From positions 1 through 64,000 of the forward strand of contig JAUNPU010000016.1 of assembly GCA_030536555.1 (NCBI GenBank): 64,000 bases of DNA, read 5' to 3'. The notes beneath the pieces were generated by a model that was not told the DNA's origin, made no database searches, and worked only from the letters and a program-made list of their open reading frames with translations. Below are positions 15,758 through 24,215 of this stretch, piece after piece; the first letter of the stretch is position 1; the number at the start of each line of letters is the position of its first letter. Source of the stretch: Eubacteriales bacterium (lineage in GTDB: Bacteria; Bacillota; Clostridia; Lachnospirales; Lachnospiraceae). Both the position numbers and the translations under genes were made by a program.

Positions 15758-16402
15758 ATGAGTGAAGAATTAAGACAGACAGGGAAGCCTGAGAGTGTCG
15801 ATACGGCAGACAGAGCATCGTCTGCGCAGGTCGATCACGCTGCGAACCGGGACGGCTGGCAGGTTCCGCATGAGAAGAAGCCAGACTGGAAGAAAGAGGT
15901 CTGGGAGTGGGTGAAGATCATCGTGTCGGCGGCGCTGATCGCGTTCGTGCTGAACACGTTCATCATCGCCAACAGTGAGGTGCCCAGCGGTTCCATGGAG
16001 AATACGATCATGACCGGCGACCGGGTGATCGGATCGCGGCTCACTTACCGGTTTGACGACCCGGAGCGGGGAGACATTGCGATCTTCCGGTTCCCGGACA
16101 ATGAGAAGATATTTTATGTAAAGCGTATCATCGGTCTGCCGGGAGAGACGGTGGATATTGTGGACGGCAAGGTCTACATTGACGGAGCCGAGACGCCTCT
16201 TGAGGAGCCATATCTGCGGGAGCCGATGATCCCGGAGCAGCCGATGCACTTTGAGGTGCCGGAGGACTGCTACTTTATGATGGGCGACAACCGGAACTAT
16301 TCCTCCGATGCGAGAAGATGGAAGAATACCTATGTAAAGCGCGAGAAGATCATCGCCAAGGTGCTGTTCCGCTACTTCCCGAAGCCCGGCAAAATCGAAT
16401 AA
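15758..16402 (+). CDS. lepB: Signal peptidase I
   Basis: A 214-residue type I leader peptidase with one N-terminal membrane segment (VKIIVSAALIAFVLNTFII), the catalytic Ser in PSGSMENTI, the catalytic Lys in YVKRIIGLPGE, and the conserved MGDNRNYSSDARRW box. It cleaves signal peptides on the outer face of the membrane. ATG 15758 follows AAGGCGGAG; the frame is open to an ATG at 15731 without a good ribosome site. Confidence 0.95.
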   Translation: MSEELRQTGKPESVDTADRASSAQVDHAANRDGWQVPHEKKPDWKKEVWEWVKIIVSAALIAFVLNTFIIANSEVPSGSMENTIMTGDRVIGSRLTYRFDDPERGDIAIFRFPDNEKIFYVKRIIGLPGETVDIVDGKVYIDGAETPLEEPYLREPMIPEQPMHFEVPEDCYFMMGDNRNYSSDARRWKNTYVKREKIIAKVLFRYFPKPGKIE

Positions 16403-16416
16403 TAAAGTATGTCCGG

Positions 16417-16441
16417 AAAAGCAGGCTAAGACCTGCTTTTC
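16417..16441 (+). terminator. Bidirectional intrinsic terminator
   Basis: AAAAGCAGG (16417-16425) pairs with CCTGCTTTT (16432-16440) around a 6-base loop, with T-runs on both strands. Confidence 0.8.
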
Positions 16442-16523
16442 TTGCGTTTTGGGGCGCAGTGTGATATAGTTTAAATTAGATTACTATCGAAAATACTGGG
16501 GACAATAAGGAGCAAATCAAGTC

Positions 16524-17447
16524 ATGAGAGATACGACACTGGTCATTATGGCAGCAGGAATCGGCAGCCGCTTCGGCGGCGGGATCAAACAGTTGGAACC
16601 GGTGGGACCGGGCGGCGAGATTATCATGGATTATTCCATTCACGACGCGCTGGAGGCCGGATTTAATAAGGTGGTATTTATCATTCGCAGAGATCTGGAA
16701 GCAGATTTCCGAGAGATTATCGGCAACCGCATTGAGAAGATCGCCAATGTAGCCTATGCATTTCAGGAGCTGGACGCGCTTCCGGCAGGCTACTCGGTGC
16801 CGGAGGGCAGAAAGAAGCCGTGGGGCACCGGACAGGCTGTGCTGACCATCAGGGGGCTTGTACATGAGCCGTTTCTGGTGATCAATGCCGATGACTATTA
16901 CGGCAAGGAAGGCTTTAAGAAGATTCATGACTATATGGTAAGTGAGATGGATACAGAGGCGGACACCTATGACATGTGCATGGGCGGCTTCATCCTCAAC
17001 AACACCCTCAGTGACAATGGCACCGTGACCCGCGGTGTCTGCCAGCTGAATGAGGACGGCACCCTGAAGGATGTGACGGAGACCTTCGACATCCAGTGGA
17101 AGGGCGATGCTCTGGCTGCCAATGACGAGGAGGGACATCCCGTGCAGGTAAGCCCGGAGCAGCACGTATCCATGAACATGTGGGGACTGCCGCCGAAGTT
17201 CTTAGACGAGCTGGAAGCAGGATTTCCGGAGTTTTTGGATCACGTGAAGGAAGGAGATCTGAAGGCTGAGTATCTGCTTCCGCGGATCATCGACAACCTG
17301 ATCAAGAGCGGCAAGGCACAGGTGAAGGTGTTGGAGACCCGGGACAAGTGGTTCGGCGTCACCTACAAGGAGGACAAGGAAGCCGTGGTTGCAGCCATTG
17401 GCAGGCTGATTGCAGACGGCGTGTACAAGGAGAGCTTATATGACTAA
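16524..17447 (+). CDS. Sugar-phosphate nucleotidyltransferase family protein
   Basis: A 307-residue protein of the NTP-transferase (GT-A-like) fold with the N-terminal [19 protein letters not shown] loop and the metal-binding INADDYYG. No acyltransferase or hexapeptide domain follows. The family includes GalU-like UTP-sugar pyrophosphorylases, but the substrate cannot be read from the sequence. It overlaps the exonuclease III gene by 8 bp, indicating translational coupling. Confidence 0.85.
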   Translation: MRDTTLVIMAAGIGSRFGGGIKQLEPVGPGGEIIMDYSIHDALEAGFNKVVFIIRRDLEADFREIIGNRIEKIANVAYAFQELDALPAGYSVPEGRKKPWGTGQAVLTIRGLVHEPFLVINADDYYGKEGFKKIHDYMVSEMDTEADTYDMCMGGFILNNTLSDNGTVTRGVCQLNEDGTLKDVTETFDIQWKGDALAANDEEGHPVQVSPEQHVSMNMWGLPPKFLDELEAGFPEFLDHVKEGDLKAEYLLPRIIDNLIKSGKAQVKVLETRDKWFGVTYKEDKEAVVAAIGRLIADGVYKESLYD

Positions 17448-18195
17448 GATGATTTCCTGGAATGTCAACGGGCTGCGTGCCTGTGTGGGCAAGGGATTTC
17501 TGGATTATTTTCATGAGATGGACGCGGACATCTTCTGCCTGCAGGAGACGAAGCTTCAGGAGGGGCAGATCGAGCTGGACCTGCCCGGGTATCACCAGTA
17601 CTGGAACTACGCGGAGAAGAAGGGCTACTCCGGCACGGCGCTGTTTACGAAGGAGGAGCCGCTGGCGGTGACTCTGGGGCTTGGTATCCCGGAGCATGAC
17701 CGGGAAGGGCGGGTCATTACGGCGGAGTATCCCGAATATTACGTTATCACCTGTTATACGCCCAATTCGCAGAATGAGCTGGCAAGGCTTGACTACCGGA
17801 TGACCTGGGAGGACGCCTGGCGTGCCTACTTAAAGGGGCTGGAGCAGAAGAAGCCGGTGATCATCTGCGGCGACTTCAATGTGGCGCATCAGGAGATCGA
17901 CTTGAAGAACCCGAAGACCAACCGGAAGAATGCGGGCTTCACCGACGAGGAGCGGGGGAAGTTTACGGAGCTTCTGGAGGCGGGATTTATCGATACCTAC
18001 CGTTACTTCTATCCGGATCAGGAGGGCGTGTACTCCTGGTGGTCCTACCGGTTCAAAGCCCGGGAGAAGAATGCAGGGTGGCGGATCGACTATTTCTGCG
18101 TGTCAGAGAGTCTGAAGGATCGGTTGACAGGCGCGGCGATCCACACGGAGATAACCGGGTCCGATCACTGTCCGGTGGAGCTTACGCTGGCATAG
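17440..18195 (+). CDS. xth: Exodeoxyribonuclease III / AP endonuclease
   Basis: A 251-residue ExoIII-family enzyme for base-excision repair: [10 protein letters not shown] with the active-site Asn, CLQETKL with the metal-binding Glu, [12 protein letters not shown] and the closing GSDHCPVEL with the catalytic Asp-His. The start at ATG 17440 follows AAGGAGAG (17427-17434) inside the end of the upstream gene. Confidence 0.95.
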   Translation: MTKMISWNVNGLRACVGKGFLDYFHEMDADIFCLQETKLQEGQIELDLPGYHQYWNYAEKKGYSGTALFTKEEPLAVTLGLGIPEHDREGRVITAEYPEYYVITCYTPNSQNELARLDYRMTWEDAWRAYLKGLEQKKPVIICGDFNVAHQEIDLKNPKTNRKNAGFTDEERGKFTELLEAGFIDTYRYFYPDQEGVYSWWSYRFKAREKNAGWRIDYFCVSESLKDRLTGAAIHTEITGSDHCPVELTLA

Positions 18196-18300
18196 AGGCA
18201 GGAGCCGGGATGTCAGAAGGACAGATGGAACGATTCAGCGGGACTGCGTCTGATCAGCGGTGCCCGTGTGAACATAAAACATAAGAAAGGTGGGTACAGG

Positions 18301-20373
18301 ATGAGACAGTATGAGATCGACATCAGGGACGACAGGGAATATCCGATTGGACTCACAAGGACCATGGAAGGCATCCATGTTTCGGTGGTGGCTGCGGCGA
18401 AGACCTGCAGCCTGCTTCTCTTTTTGCCGGAGACCGGGCGTTCGGGGAAGAACGGGCGGGTCAGAGAACCGGTCCGGATTCCGTTTCCGGAAGAGAGCCG
18501 GATGGGTGACGTGTGGGAGATGACCGTGCGCGGAGAGGATTTTGAGCGGTACGAGTATGCGTTTGAGGCGGACGGGGAGCTGTTTTCAGACCCCCGGGGA
18601 CGGCTGTTCCACGGGCGGGAGCAGTGGGGCAGACCGGAGCAGGTGCGCACCCTGCTTAAGACGCCGATCCGCCAGGATACCTTTGACTGGGAGGGAGACA
18701 GGCCGCTGCGCATTCCCTATGAGGACTGTGTGGCGTACTGCGCCCATGTGCGGGGGCTGACGAAGCACGGGTCCTCCGGTGTGTCCGAGAAGGGGACATT
18801 TCACGGAGTGATCGAGAAAATCCCGTATCTGAAGGAGCTGGGGATCACCACCCTGGAGCTTCTGCCGGTGGCGGAGTTTCAGGAGGTGATGATGCCGGAG
18901 CATCCCGACGGCAATCCCTACGGGGAGGACGAGCCCACGGGACAGCTGAACTACTGGGGCTATGCCCCGGCGCTGCTGTTTGCGCCCAAGGCGTCCTATG
19001 CGGGACGCAGGAAGAACCCGGTGCAGGAGCTTAAGAGCCTGGTAAAGGCGCTGCATCAGGCAGGCATTGAGCTGGTGCTGCAGTTCTACTTTAACGGTAA
19101 GGAAGCGCCTTCCATGGTGCTGGAAGCGGTCCGGTACTGGGTGCGGGAGTATCACCTGGACGGCGTGCATCTGCAGGGGCAGGCACCGGCCTGGCTGCTG
19201 GCACAGGATCCTTATCTGGCGCAGACCAAGCTGTGGGCGACCTCCTGGGACGGTGTGCCGGTACCGGCGGGACGTCCGAAGCATCTGGGCGAGTACAATG
19301 ACGGCTTTCTGGTGGACATGCGCCGGGTGCTGAAGGGCGATGAGGAGCAGATGAACAATCTGATCTTCCGCAACAAGCGGAATCCGGCAGCCTGGGGTGT
19401 GCTCAACTACATTGCCGGAACCAACGGATTTACCATGATGGACATGGTCTCCTATGAGCTGAAGCACAACGAGGCCAACGGGGAGAACAACCGGGACGGC
19501 AACGACTACAACTATTCCTGGAACTGTGGAGTGGAAGGACCGGTCCGCAAGCGCAAGCTGGTGGAGCTGCGCAGGAAGCAGCTGCGCAATGCCCTGCTCC
19601 TGGTGTTCTTAAGTCAGGGAACACCGCTTCTGCTGGCGGGCGATGAGTTCGGCAACACCCAGAACGGCAACAACAACGCCTACTGCCAGGACAATGAGAT
19701 CTCCTGGCTCAACTGGAACCAGCTGAAGACCAACCACAGCCTCCACGAGTTCGTGAAGTACGTGATCGCATTCCGCAAGGCGCATCCCGTATTCCATATG
19801 AGCAAGGAGCCGCGGGTGATGGATTATCTGGTCTGCGGTCACCCGGATATTTCCTATCACGGTGTGAAGGCCTGGTGCCCGGAATTTGACAACTTCCGCC
19901 GGCAGATGGGCATCATGTACTGCGGCGATTACGGCGTGCGACCGGACGGAAGCAGGGATGATTATTTCTTTGTGACATATAATATGCATTGGGAGCCTCA
20001 TGAATTCGCACTGCCCAACCTGCCGAAGGGACGGGTGTGGCATATGGCATTCAATACGGATGACGCCGCCGTGAACGGCTACTACGAGCCGGGACAGGAG
20101 CCGGAGCTGGAGAACCAGAAGCAGTATATGGTTCCGCCGCGGACGATCCTGGTGCTGATTGGAAAGCAGAAGGAAGGCTGGGTGCCGGAAGAGGAGCAGA
20201 AGGAGAGGAAGAGCCGGAAGCGCAGGAAGGTGCTGGCGGCGGTACGGGTGGAGCCGGAGAGCCAGGCAGAATCGGAAGTTCAGGCAGAGCCGAAAGCTCA
20301 GGCAGAGCTGGAAAGCCAGGTAGAGCCGGAGAGTTCGAAACACATGGAGGAGGCACATCATGCACACATTTGA
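18301..20373 (+). CDS. GlgX/isoamylase-like GH13 protein lacking all catalytic residues
   Basis: A 690-residue homologue of glycogen-debranching GH13 enzymes: N-terminal CBM48-like region, barrel with NPYGEDEPTGQLNYWGY and KHNEANGENNRDG, and a C-terminal beta domain. Every catalytic position is replaced. Region I has VLQFYFNGK where DxxxNH is expected (Gln261, Gly266). Region II has DGVHLQGQ (Gln292 for the nucleophile Asp). Region III has LWATSWD (Thr314 for the acid/base Glu). Region IV has AGTNGF (Thr374, Asn375 for His-Asp). The reading frame is intact and the fold motifs well kept, so this is a pseudoenzyme, perhaps glycan-binding, not a decayed gene. The C terminus carries an 18-bp repeat tail. 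ATG 18301 follows AAAGGTGGG. It overlaps mazG by 14 bp. Confidence 0.85.
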   Translation: MRQYEIDIRDDREYPIGLTRTMEGIHVSVVAAAKTCSLLLFLPETGRSGKNGRVREPVRIPFPEESRMGDVWEMTVRGEDFERYEYAFEADGELFSDPRGRLFHGREQWGRPEQVRTLLKTPIRQDTFDWEGDRPLRIPYEDCVAYCAHVRGLTKHGSSGVSEKGTFHGVIEKIPYLKELGITTLELLPVAEFQEVMMPEHPDGNPYGEDEPTGQLNYWGYAPALLFAPKASYAGRRKNPVQELKSLVKALHQAGIELVLQFYFNGKEAPSMVLEAVRYWVREYHLDGVHLQGQAPAWLLAQDPYLAQTKLWATSWDGVPVPAGRPKHLGEYNDGFLVDMRRVLKGDEEQMNNLIFRNKRNPAAWGVLNYIAGTNGFTMMDMVSYELKHNEANGENNRDGNDYNYSWNCGVEGPVRKRKLVELRRKQLRNALLLVFLSQGTPLLLAGDEFGNTQNGNNNAYCQDNEISWLNWNQLKTNHSLHEFVKYVIAFRKAHPVFHMSKEPRVMDYLVCGHPDISYHGVKAWCPEFDNFRRQMGIMYCGDYGVRPDGSRDDYFFVTYNMHWEPHEFALPNLPKGRVWHMAFNTDDAAVNGYYEPGQEPELENQKQYMVPPRTILVLIGKQKEGWVPEEEQKERKSRKRRKVLAAVRVEPESQAESEVQAEPKAQAELESQVEPESSKHMEEAHHAHI
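20262..20335 (+). repeat. 18-bp in-frame tandem repeat at the GH13-like C terminus
   Basis: CAGGCAG-type units at 20263, 20281, 20299 and 20317 (period 18 bp) encode an Ala/Glu/Gln-rich six-residue repeat after the last conserved domain. Confidence 0.75.
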
Positions 20374-20740
20374 GGAGCTGAAATCGGTGATTGCCGAACT
20401 GCGGTCAGAGCATGGCTGTCCCTGGGACCGGGAGCAGACCTTCGAGAGTCTGAAGTCCTGTCTGCTGGAGGAAAGCGGTGAAGTGATCCAGGCAATCGAT
20501 CATCAGGATATGGAAAATCTCTGTGAAGAGCTGGGGGATGTGCTCATGCAGGTGCTGATGTACAGCCAGATTGCCGGTGAAAAAGGACTGTTTACGCTGG
20601 ATGATGTGGTGGACGGCGTATGCGGGAAGCTGATCCGCAGACACCCTCATGTGTTCGGCGACGCGAAGGCTCTTACACCGGAGGAAAGTCTCGCTCTGTG
20701 GAACGAGATTAAAAAGCAGGAAAAAAGCAAAAAACCTTGA
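20360..20740 (+). CDS. mazG: MazG-type nucleotide pyrophosphohydrolase
   Basis: A 126-residue, single-domain MazG with the opening LRSEHGCPWDREQTFESL, and the metal-binding EESGEVIQAI and EELGDVLMQV motifs. It is about half the length of two-domain MazG and lacks the N-terminal methylase-like YabN part seen in Bacillus. It removes pyrophosphate from non-canonical or excess NTPs. It begins inside the GH13-like gene behind GGAGGAGG. Confidence 0.92.
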   Translation: MHTFEELKSVIAELRSEHGCPWDREQTFESLKSCLLEESGEVIQAIDHQDMENLCEELGDVLMQVLMYSQIAGEKGLFTLDDVVDGVCGKLIRRHPHVFGDAKALTPEESLALWNEIKKQEKSKKP

Positions 20741-20765
20741 CAATTTATAGCAAAACAGATATAAA
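20737..20765 (+). promoter_or_regulatory. hup promoter
   Basis: TTGACA (20737-20742), exact 17-bp spacer, TATAAA (20760-20765), overlapping the mazG stop. A leader of about 80 bp precedes hup. Confidence 0.85.
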
Positions 20766-20851
20766 TGTTAGAGTACGTTTTTATGCGATATGTAACTGTT
20801 CGATGGCCATGGCGCTATGGAGCAAACATCATGATCTAGGAGGAAATTATA

Positions 20852-21127
20852 ATGAACAAGACAGAATTAATTGCAGCAGTAGCTGAGCAGGCAGGCCTGT
20901 CCAAGAAAGATGCAGAGGCTGCTGTTAAGGCATTTACCGATGTTATTTCCAGTGAATTAAAGAAAGGTGAGAAAATCCAGTTAGTTGGTTTTGGTACCTT
21001 CGAGGTATCCGAGAGAGCTGCAAGAGAGGGCAGAAACCCGAAGACCGGCGAGACCATGCCGATCGCTGCATGCAAGACTCCGAAGTTCAAAGCCGGCAAG
21101 GCACTGAAGGATTTAGTAAACGACTAA
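20852..21127 (+). CDS. hup: HU family DNA-binding protein
   Basis: A 91-residue HU with the dimerisation helices [22 protein letters not shown] and the arm segment [13 protein letters not shown] nucleoid protein, expected to be highly expressed, in keeping with the consensus promoter and the AGGAGGAAA site. Gene order mazG-hup-rqcP matches many Clostridia. Confidence 0.97.
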   Translation: MNKTELIAAVAEQAGLSKKDAEAAVKAFTDVISSELKKGEKIQLVGFGTFEVSERAAREGRNPKTGETMPIAACKTPKFKAGKALKDLVND

Positions 21128-21130
21128 TTT

Positions 21131-21370
21131 ATGAGATTAGATAAGTATTTAAAGGTATCCCGTCTGATCAAGCGCAGAACCGTTGCCAACGAGGCGTGTG
21201 ATGCCGGACGTGTGCTGGTGAATGAGAAGCCGGCGAAAGCGTCTGTGAACGTAAAAGTTGGGGATATAATTGAGATTCAGTTCGGTACCAGCTCCGTAAA
21301 GGTGGAGGTTCTGGATGTCCAGGAGACAGTCAGAAAGGACGACGCCAGGGAACTGTACCGGTATCTGTAA
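21131..21370 (+). CDS. rqcP: S4-domain RNA-binding protein RqcP
   Basis: A 79-residue S4 protein (MRLDKYLKVSRLIKRRTVANE, then a basic C terminus). The Bacillus orthologue YabO/RqcP binds stalled 50S subunits with RqcH in ribosome quality control. It starts three bases after the hup stop, so it is co-translated with hup. The order rqcP-yabP-yabQ-divIC supports the assignment. Confidence 0.92.
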   Translation: MRLDKYLKVSRLIKRRTVANEACDAGRVLVNEKPAKASVNVKVGDIIEIQFGTSSVKVEVLDVQETVRKDDARELYRYL

Positions 21371-21387
21371 GAAATCGTATAATGGAT

Positions 21388-21438
21388 AAGACCTTCTCAT
21401 ATACTGAACCAGGTGTTCGTATAGCGGGGAGGTCTTTT
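21388..21438 (+). terminator. Terminator-like hairpin containing the yabP ribosome binding site
   Basis: AAGACCTTCTC-A-TATAC (21388-21404) pairs with GTATA-GC-GGGGAGGTCTT (21419-21436); an inner GAAC/GTTC extends the stem, and TTTT follows. The yabP Shine-Dalgarno GGGGAGG lies inside the 3' arm and the ATG is at 21441. The structure can both end the hup-rqcP transcript and hide the yabP start in read-through RNA. A TATAAT is at 21378-21383. Confidence 0.8.
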
Positions 21439-21440
21439 GT

Positions 21441-21725
21441 ATGGACGAGAAAACAGGAATCCGCCCTCACACCTGTCTGCTTCAGGACCGTGCCAGTGTG
21501 AGTCTGACCGGGGTGCGGGAGGTGGTGTCTTTTGACGAGAATCAGGTGGTCATGGATACGGATCTGGGACTGATGACGCTCAAAGGCAAGGAACTGCATG
21601 TAAGCCGCCTGACGGTGGAGCGGGGCGAGGTGGATGTGGAGGGAACCATTGACAGTCTGGCCTATTCTTCCAATGAGGCGTATCGGAAGGCGGGACAGTC
21701 GGTATTTGCAAGATTATTCAAGTAA
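21441..21725 (+). CDS. yabP: Sporulation protein YabP
   Basis: A 94-residue YabP homologue, needed for spore cortex formation and made in the mother cell in Bacillus. Recognised from ENQVVMDTDLGLMTLKGKELHVSRL and from its position before yabQ. Its ribosome binding site is buried in a hairpin (21388-21438). Confidence 0.9.
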   Translation: MDEKTGIRPHTCLLQDRASVSLTGVREVVSFDENQVVMDTDLGLMTLKGKELHVSRLTVERGEVDVEGTIDSLAYSSNEAYRKAGQSVFARLFK

Positions 21726-21751
21726 TACCGGGGCAGGGGCTCCGGAGGACT

Positions 21752-21872
21752 TTGGCAGGATGGTGCAGACAGGTCCAGGAGAACGTTGGCAGGATGGTGC
21801 AGACAGGTTCCGGGGCGCTTTGGCAGGATGGTGCAGACAGATTCCGGAGAGCTTTGGGAAGGCGGTGGCAGA
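21752..21872 (+). repeat. 34-bp intergenic tandem repeat between yabP and yabQ
   Basis: TTGGCAGGATGGTGCAGACA occurs at 21752, 21786 and 21820, with a degenerate fourth unit at 21854 that runs into the yabQ ribosome site. The period of 34 bp is not a multiple of three. Translations of it upstream of yabQ are therefore not coding. Confidence 0.85.
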
Positions 21873-22217
21873 ATGAGTCCGAATATTCAGATTGAGGCGC
21901 GGCTGCTGGCGCTGAGTCTTGTGACCGGCGCGGGCCTGATGATACTCTACGATGTGCTCCGGGTGTTTCGCCTGCTGGTGCGCCACGGATGGCTGTGGAC
22001 GGGGGTGGAGGACCTGCTGTACTGGATTTTTGCGGGCTTTGCAACCTTCTACCTTCTGTACCGGGAAAATGACGGAGCGCTCCGCTTCTATGTCATCGGA
22101 TCGGTGCTGCTTGCCATGGTGATCTACGACCGGACAATCAGCGCAATTTTCTTAAAGTGGTTGAAAAAGGCGGGAAGATGCATTAGAATGAAGTTAACTG
22201 GAAAGAAGCGAATGTAA
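21873..22217 (+). CDS. yabQ: Spore cortex protein YabQ
   Basis: A 114-residue membrane protein with three or four hydrophobic segments (LLALSLVTGAGLMILYDVLRV; LLYWIFAGFATFYLLYR; FYVIGSVLLAMVIYDRT). The YabQ family localises to the forespore membrane and is needed for cortex. The start is ATG 21873 after GGGAAGGCGG; the longer in-frame start at 21786 would only translate the tandem repeat. Confidence 0.9.
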   Translation: MSPNIQIEARLLALSLVTGAGLMILYDVLRVFRLLVRHGWLWTGVEDLLYWIFAGFATFYLLYRENDGALRFYVIGSVLLAMVIYDRTISAIFLKWLKKAGRCIRMKLTGKKRM

Positions 22218-22297
22218 CAGATCGGAACGCGGCTGCAGAGCAGCTGGCACGCAACAAGGAACAGCCCGCAGAAGCGGGAGATGTAAAGCTGGTGGTA

Positions 22298-22624
22298 ATG
22301 ATGAAAGTGTGGGGAAGGACCCGAAGAAAGAAGAAGGACCGGTGGGGCAACCGGCTGGCGATTATCGGAATCTCGGTTGTAGTTGTCAGTCTTGGTGTGG
22401 TGGTCAATCTGAAGAGTGCATCCATGAAGAAGAAGGACCTGGAATACCAGGCGCGGGAAGAGACGCTGATGAAGCAGGTGGAACAGGAAGAGAGCCGGGC
22501 TGCAGAGCTGGAAGAGTACCGGGTCTATGTTCAGACTAAGCAGTATATTGAAGAAGTGGCCAAGCAGAAGCTGGGGCTGGTGATGCCGGACGAGATTTTG
22601 TTAAAGCCGGTTCCGAAGAACTGA
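22298..22624 (+). CDS. divIC: Septum formation initiator DivIC (FtsB-like)
   Basis: A bitopic division protein of about 108 residues: basic cytoplasmic N terminus, one membrane segment (RLAIIGISVVVVSLGVVV), a coiled coil, and the closing YIEEVAKQKLGLVMPDEILL typical of the family. The start is uncertain among GTG 22292, ATG 22298 and ATG 22301; no good Shine-Dalgarno is visible and the frame stays open upstream to 22187 without another usual start codon. Confidence 0.88.
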   Translation: MMKVWGRTRRKKKDRWGNRLAIIGISVVVVSLGVVVNLKSASMKKKDLEYQAREETLMKQVEQEESRAAELEEYRVYVQTKQYIEEVAKQKLGLVMPDEILLKPVPKN

Positions 22625-22639
22625 GATGAGGCATACGAT

Positions 22640-22680
22640 CCTCTCCTGCCGCATATAATGTGGCTTAGGAGGGGATTTTT
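22640..22680 (+). terminator. Terminator-like hairpin containing the spoIIE ribosome binding site
   Basis: CCTCTCCTGCCGCA (22640-22653) pairs with TGTGGC-TT-AGGAGGGG (22659-22674), with a 2-base bulge and a 5-base loop, then TTTTT and the GTG start at 22681. The spoIIE Shine-Dalgarno AGGAGGGG (22667-22674) is entirely in the 3' arm. It repeats the plan seen upstream of yabP. Confidence 0.8.
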
Positions 22681-24093
22681 GTGTTGAGACGAGGAAAACG
22701 CCGGGATATGGCGGATGTGAATGTATATACAGCCAGACGGCTGAATGAAATGGCCCAGTCCCTGGGACTTCTGGCCAGGTCCTGCATGGATGCGGCAGGA
22801 CAGGAGCGGGGGCTGACCCGGGAGGACGCCCTGGCTGCCATGCAGATGGCAGGCGCGATGGTGTGCGGCGACTGCAGCAAATGCAATCTGTACCGGGACA
22901 ATGAGAAGGAAGACAGCTATTATCTCTACTACCTGCTGCGGGCTTTTGAACAGAAGGGTCATGTGGAGTATGAGGACATGCCCCGGTTTTTTCTGGAGAC
23001 CTGCAGGAATAAGGAAGATTATGTGGGCCAGCTGAACCGGAATCTGGGACGGGCTACCATGAATCTGGAGTGGAAGAACCGGTTCCTGGAGAGCCGGGAT
23101 ACGGTCATGGTGCAGTTTCGGGAGCTGGCGCTGATTCTGGAGGAATTTGCCGCCCAGATGGAGGCGGCGAAGGATATTACCGGGCTTCGCGGAGAGGTGG
23201 TGAAGCGGGTATTTCGGGCAAATCATATGGTGGTGGAAAATATGCTGCTGCTGGAATACGGAAATCATCACCGGGAAGCCTATCTGACCGTGCGGACGAC
23301 AGGAAACCGGTGCATGACGGCAAAAGAGGCAGCGGAGATTCTGGGACATGCACTGGGAGGGACGGAGTGGTATGCGCCGCGGGATACCCGGGCGCTGGTG
23401 ACCAGACAGGCTGCGACAATCCGGTTCTCGGAGGCGGGAAGCTACCGGATGGGATATGGCGTGGCGCGGCTGGGAAAGCAGGGAGAACCGGTATCCGGGG
23501 ACAATTACATTTATTCCGGCAATACGCCCGGCCAGATTGTCATGAGCCTGTCTGACGGCATGGGAAGCGGCGAGCTGGCATTTCAGGAGAGCGAGCAGGT
23601 GGTGGAGCTGACCAGGCAGCTGCTGGAGACCGGCTTCTCATCGCGGGCAGCTCTCAAGATGGTAAATACAATCCTGCTTCTTCACGGCACTCAGCAGCAT
23701 CCTGCCACCCTGGATCTGGCCTGCGTAGATCTGTATACTGGCGTGCTGGAGGCGATGAAGCTGGGCGCTGTGGCAACGTTTATTGTGGGGCGGGACGGCG
23801 TGGAGCTTCTGGAAGCAGGGGAGGTGCCGGCCGGAGTGGTGAACCAGGTAGAGCCGCTGCTGCTCTCCCGCAAGCTCTGGGACGATGACCGCATCGTGAT
23901 GATGACCGACGGCGTGCTGGACGCCTGCCCAGGGGAAGACAAGGAGGCCGGCATGAAGGAATACATGGAGAGCATGCCGGTGAAAAGTCCCCAGGATATG
24001 GCTGAGCGGATTCTCCGGTTCGCCTGCTACGGAAGCATCGCAGCCCGGGATGACATGACGGTACTGGTAGCCGGAATCTGGAAGCGCGGATGA
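22681..24093 (+). CDS. spoIIE: SpoIIE-type PP2C phosphatase without membrane domain
   Basis: A 470-residue protein matching the central regulatory part and C-terminal PP2C phosphatase of SpoIIE: the CGDCSKCNLYRDNE cysteine cluster, VSGDNYIYS, SLSDGMGSGELAFQES and the closing ARDDMTVLVAGIW. SpoIIE dephosphorylates SpoIIAA to activate sigma F in the forespore. The ten-helix N-terminal membrane domain of the roughly 800-residue Bacillus protein is absent: divIC ends only 57 bp upstream. Either this lineage uses a soluble SpoIIE or it is a paralogue. Start GTG 22681 behind AGGAGGGG; TTG 22684 is an alternative. Confidence 0.85.
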   Translation: MLRRGKRRDMADVNVYTARRLNEMAQSLGLLARSCMDAAGQERGLTREDALAAMQMAGAMVCGDCSKCNLYRDNEKEDSYYLYYLLRAFEQKGHVEYEDMPRFFLETCRNKEDYVGQLNRNLGRATMNLEWKNRFLESRDTVMVQFRELALILEEFAAQMEAAKDITGLRGEVVKRVFRANHMVVENMLLLEYGNHHREAYLTVRTTGNRCMTAKEAAEILGHALGGTEWYAPRDTRALVTRQAATIRFSEAGSYRMGYGVARLGKQGEPVSGDNYIYSGNTPGQIVMSLSDGMGSGELAFQESEQVVELTRQLLETGFSSRAALKMVNTILLLHGTQQHPATLDLACVDLYTGVLEAMKLGAVATFIVGRDGVELLEAGEVPAGVVNQVEPLLLSRKLWDDDRIVMMTDGVLDACPGEDKEAGMKEYMESMPVKSPQDMAERILRFACYGSIAARDDMTVLVAGIWKRG

Positions 24094-24169
24094 AGAGGTT
24101 TTGGCTGTCGGGGAGTTGGGCGCGGAGAAAGTGGTCTCGGCTGCCGCTGCGGGTGTTGCCTGAATTTCC

Positions 24170-24198
24170 TTGCAACAGCAGGAAAAGTCAGGTATAGT
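24170..24198 (+). promoter_or_regulatory. Promoter reading into hairpin-array element 1
   Basis: TTGCAA (24170-24175), exact 17-bp spacer, TATAGT (24193-24198). The predicted start near 24205 lies just before the first hairpin of the repeat element, so the element would be transcribed as RNA, either separately or as the leader of tilS. Confidence 0.55.
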
Positions 24199-24215
24199 GT
24201 AACTGTCGGAGCCTG

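Noticed and set aside
21786-21872. Longer start for YabQ
   Set aside because: The extra residues come only from the 34-bp tandem repeat, and a ribosome site precedes ATG 21873.
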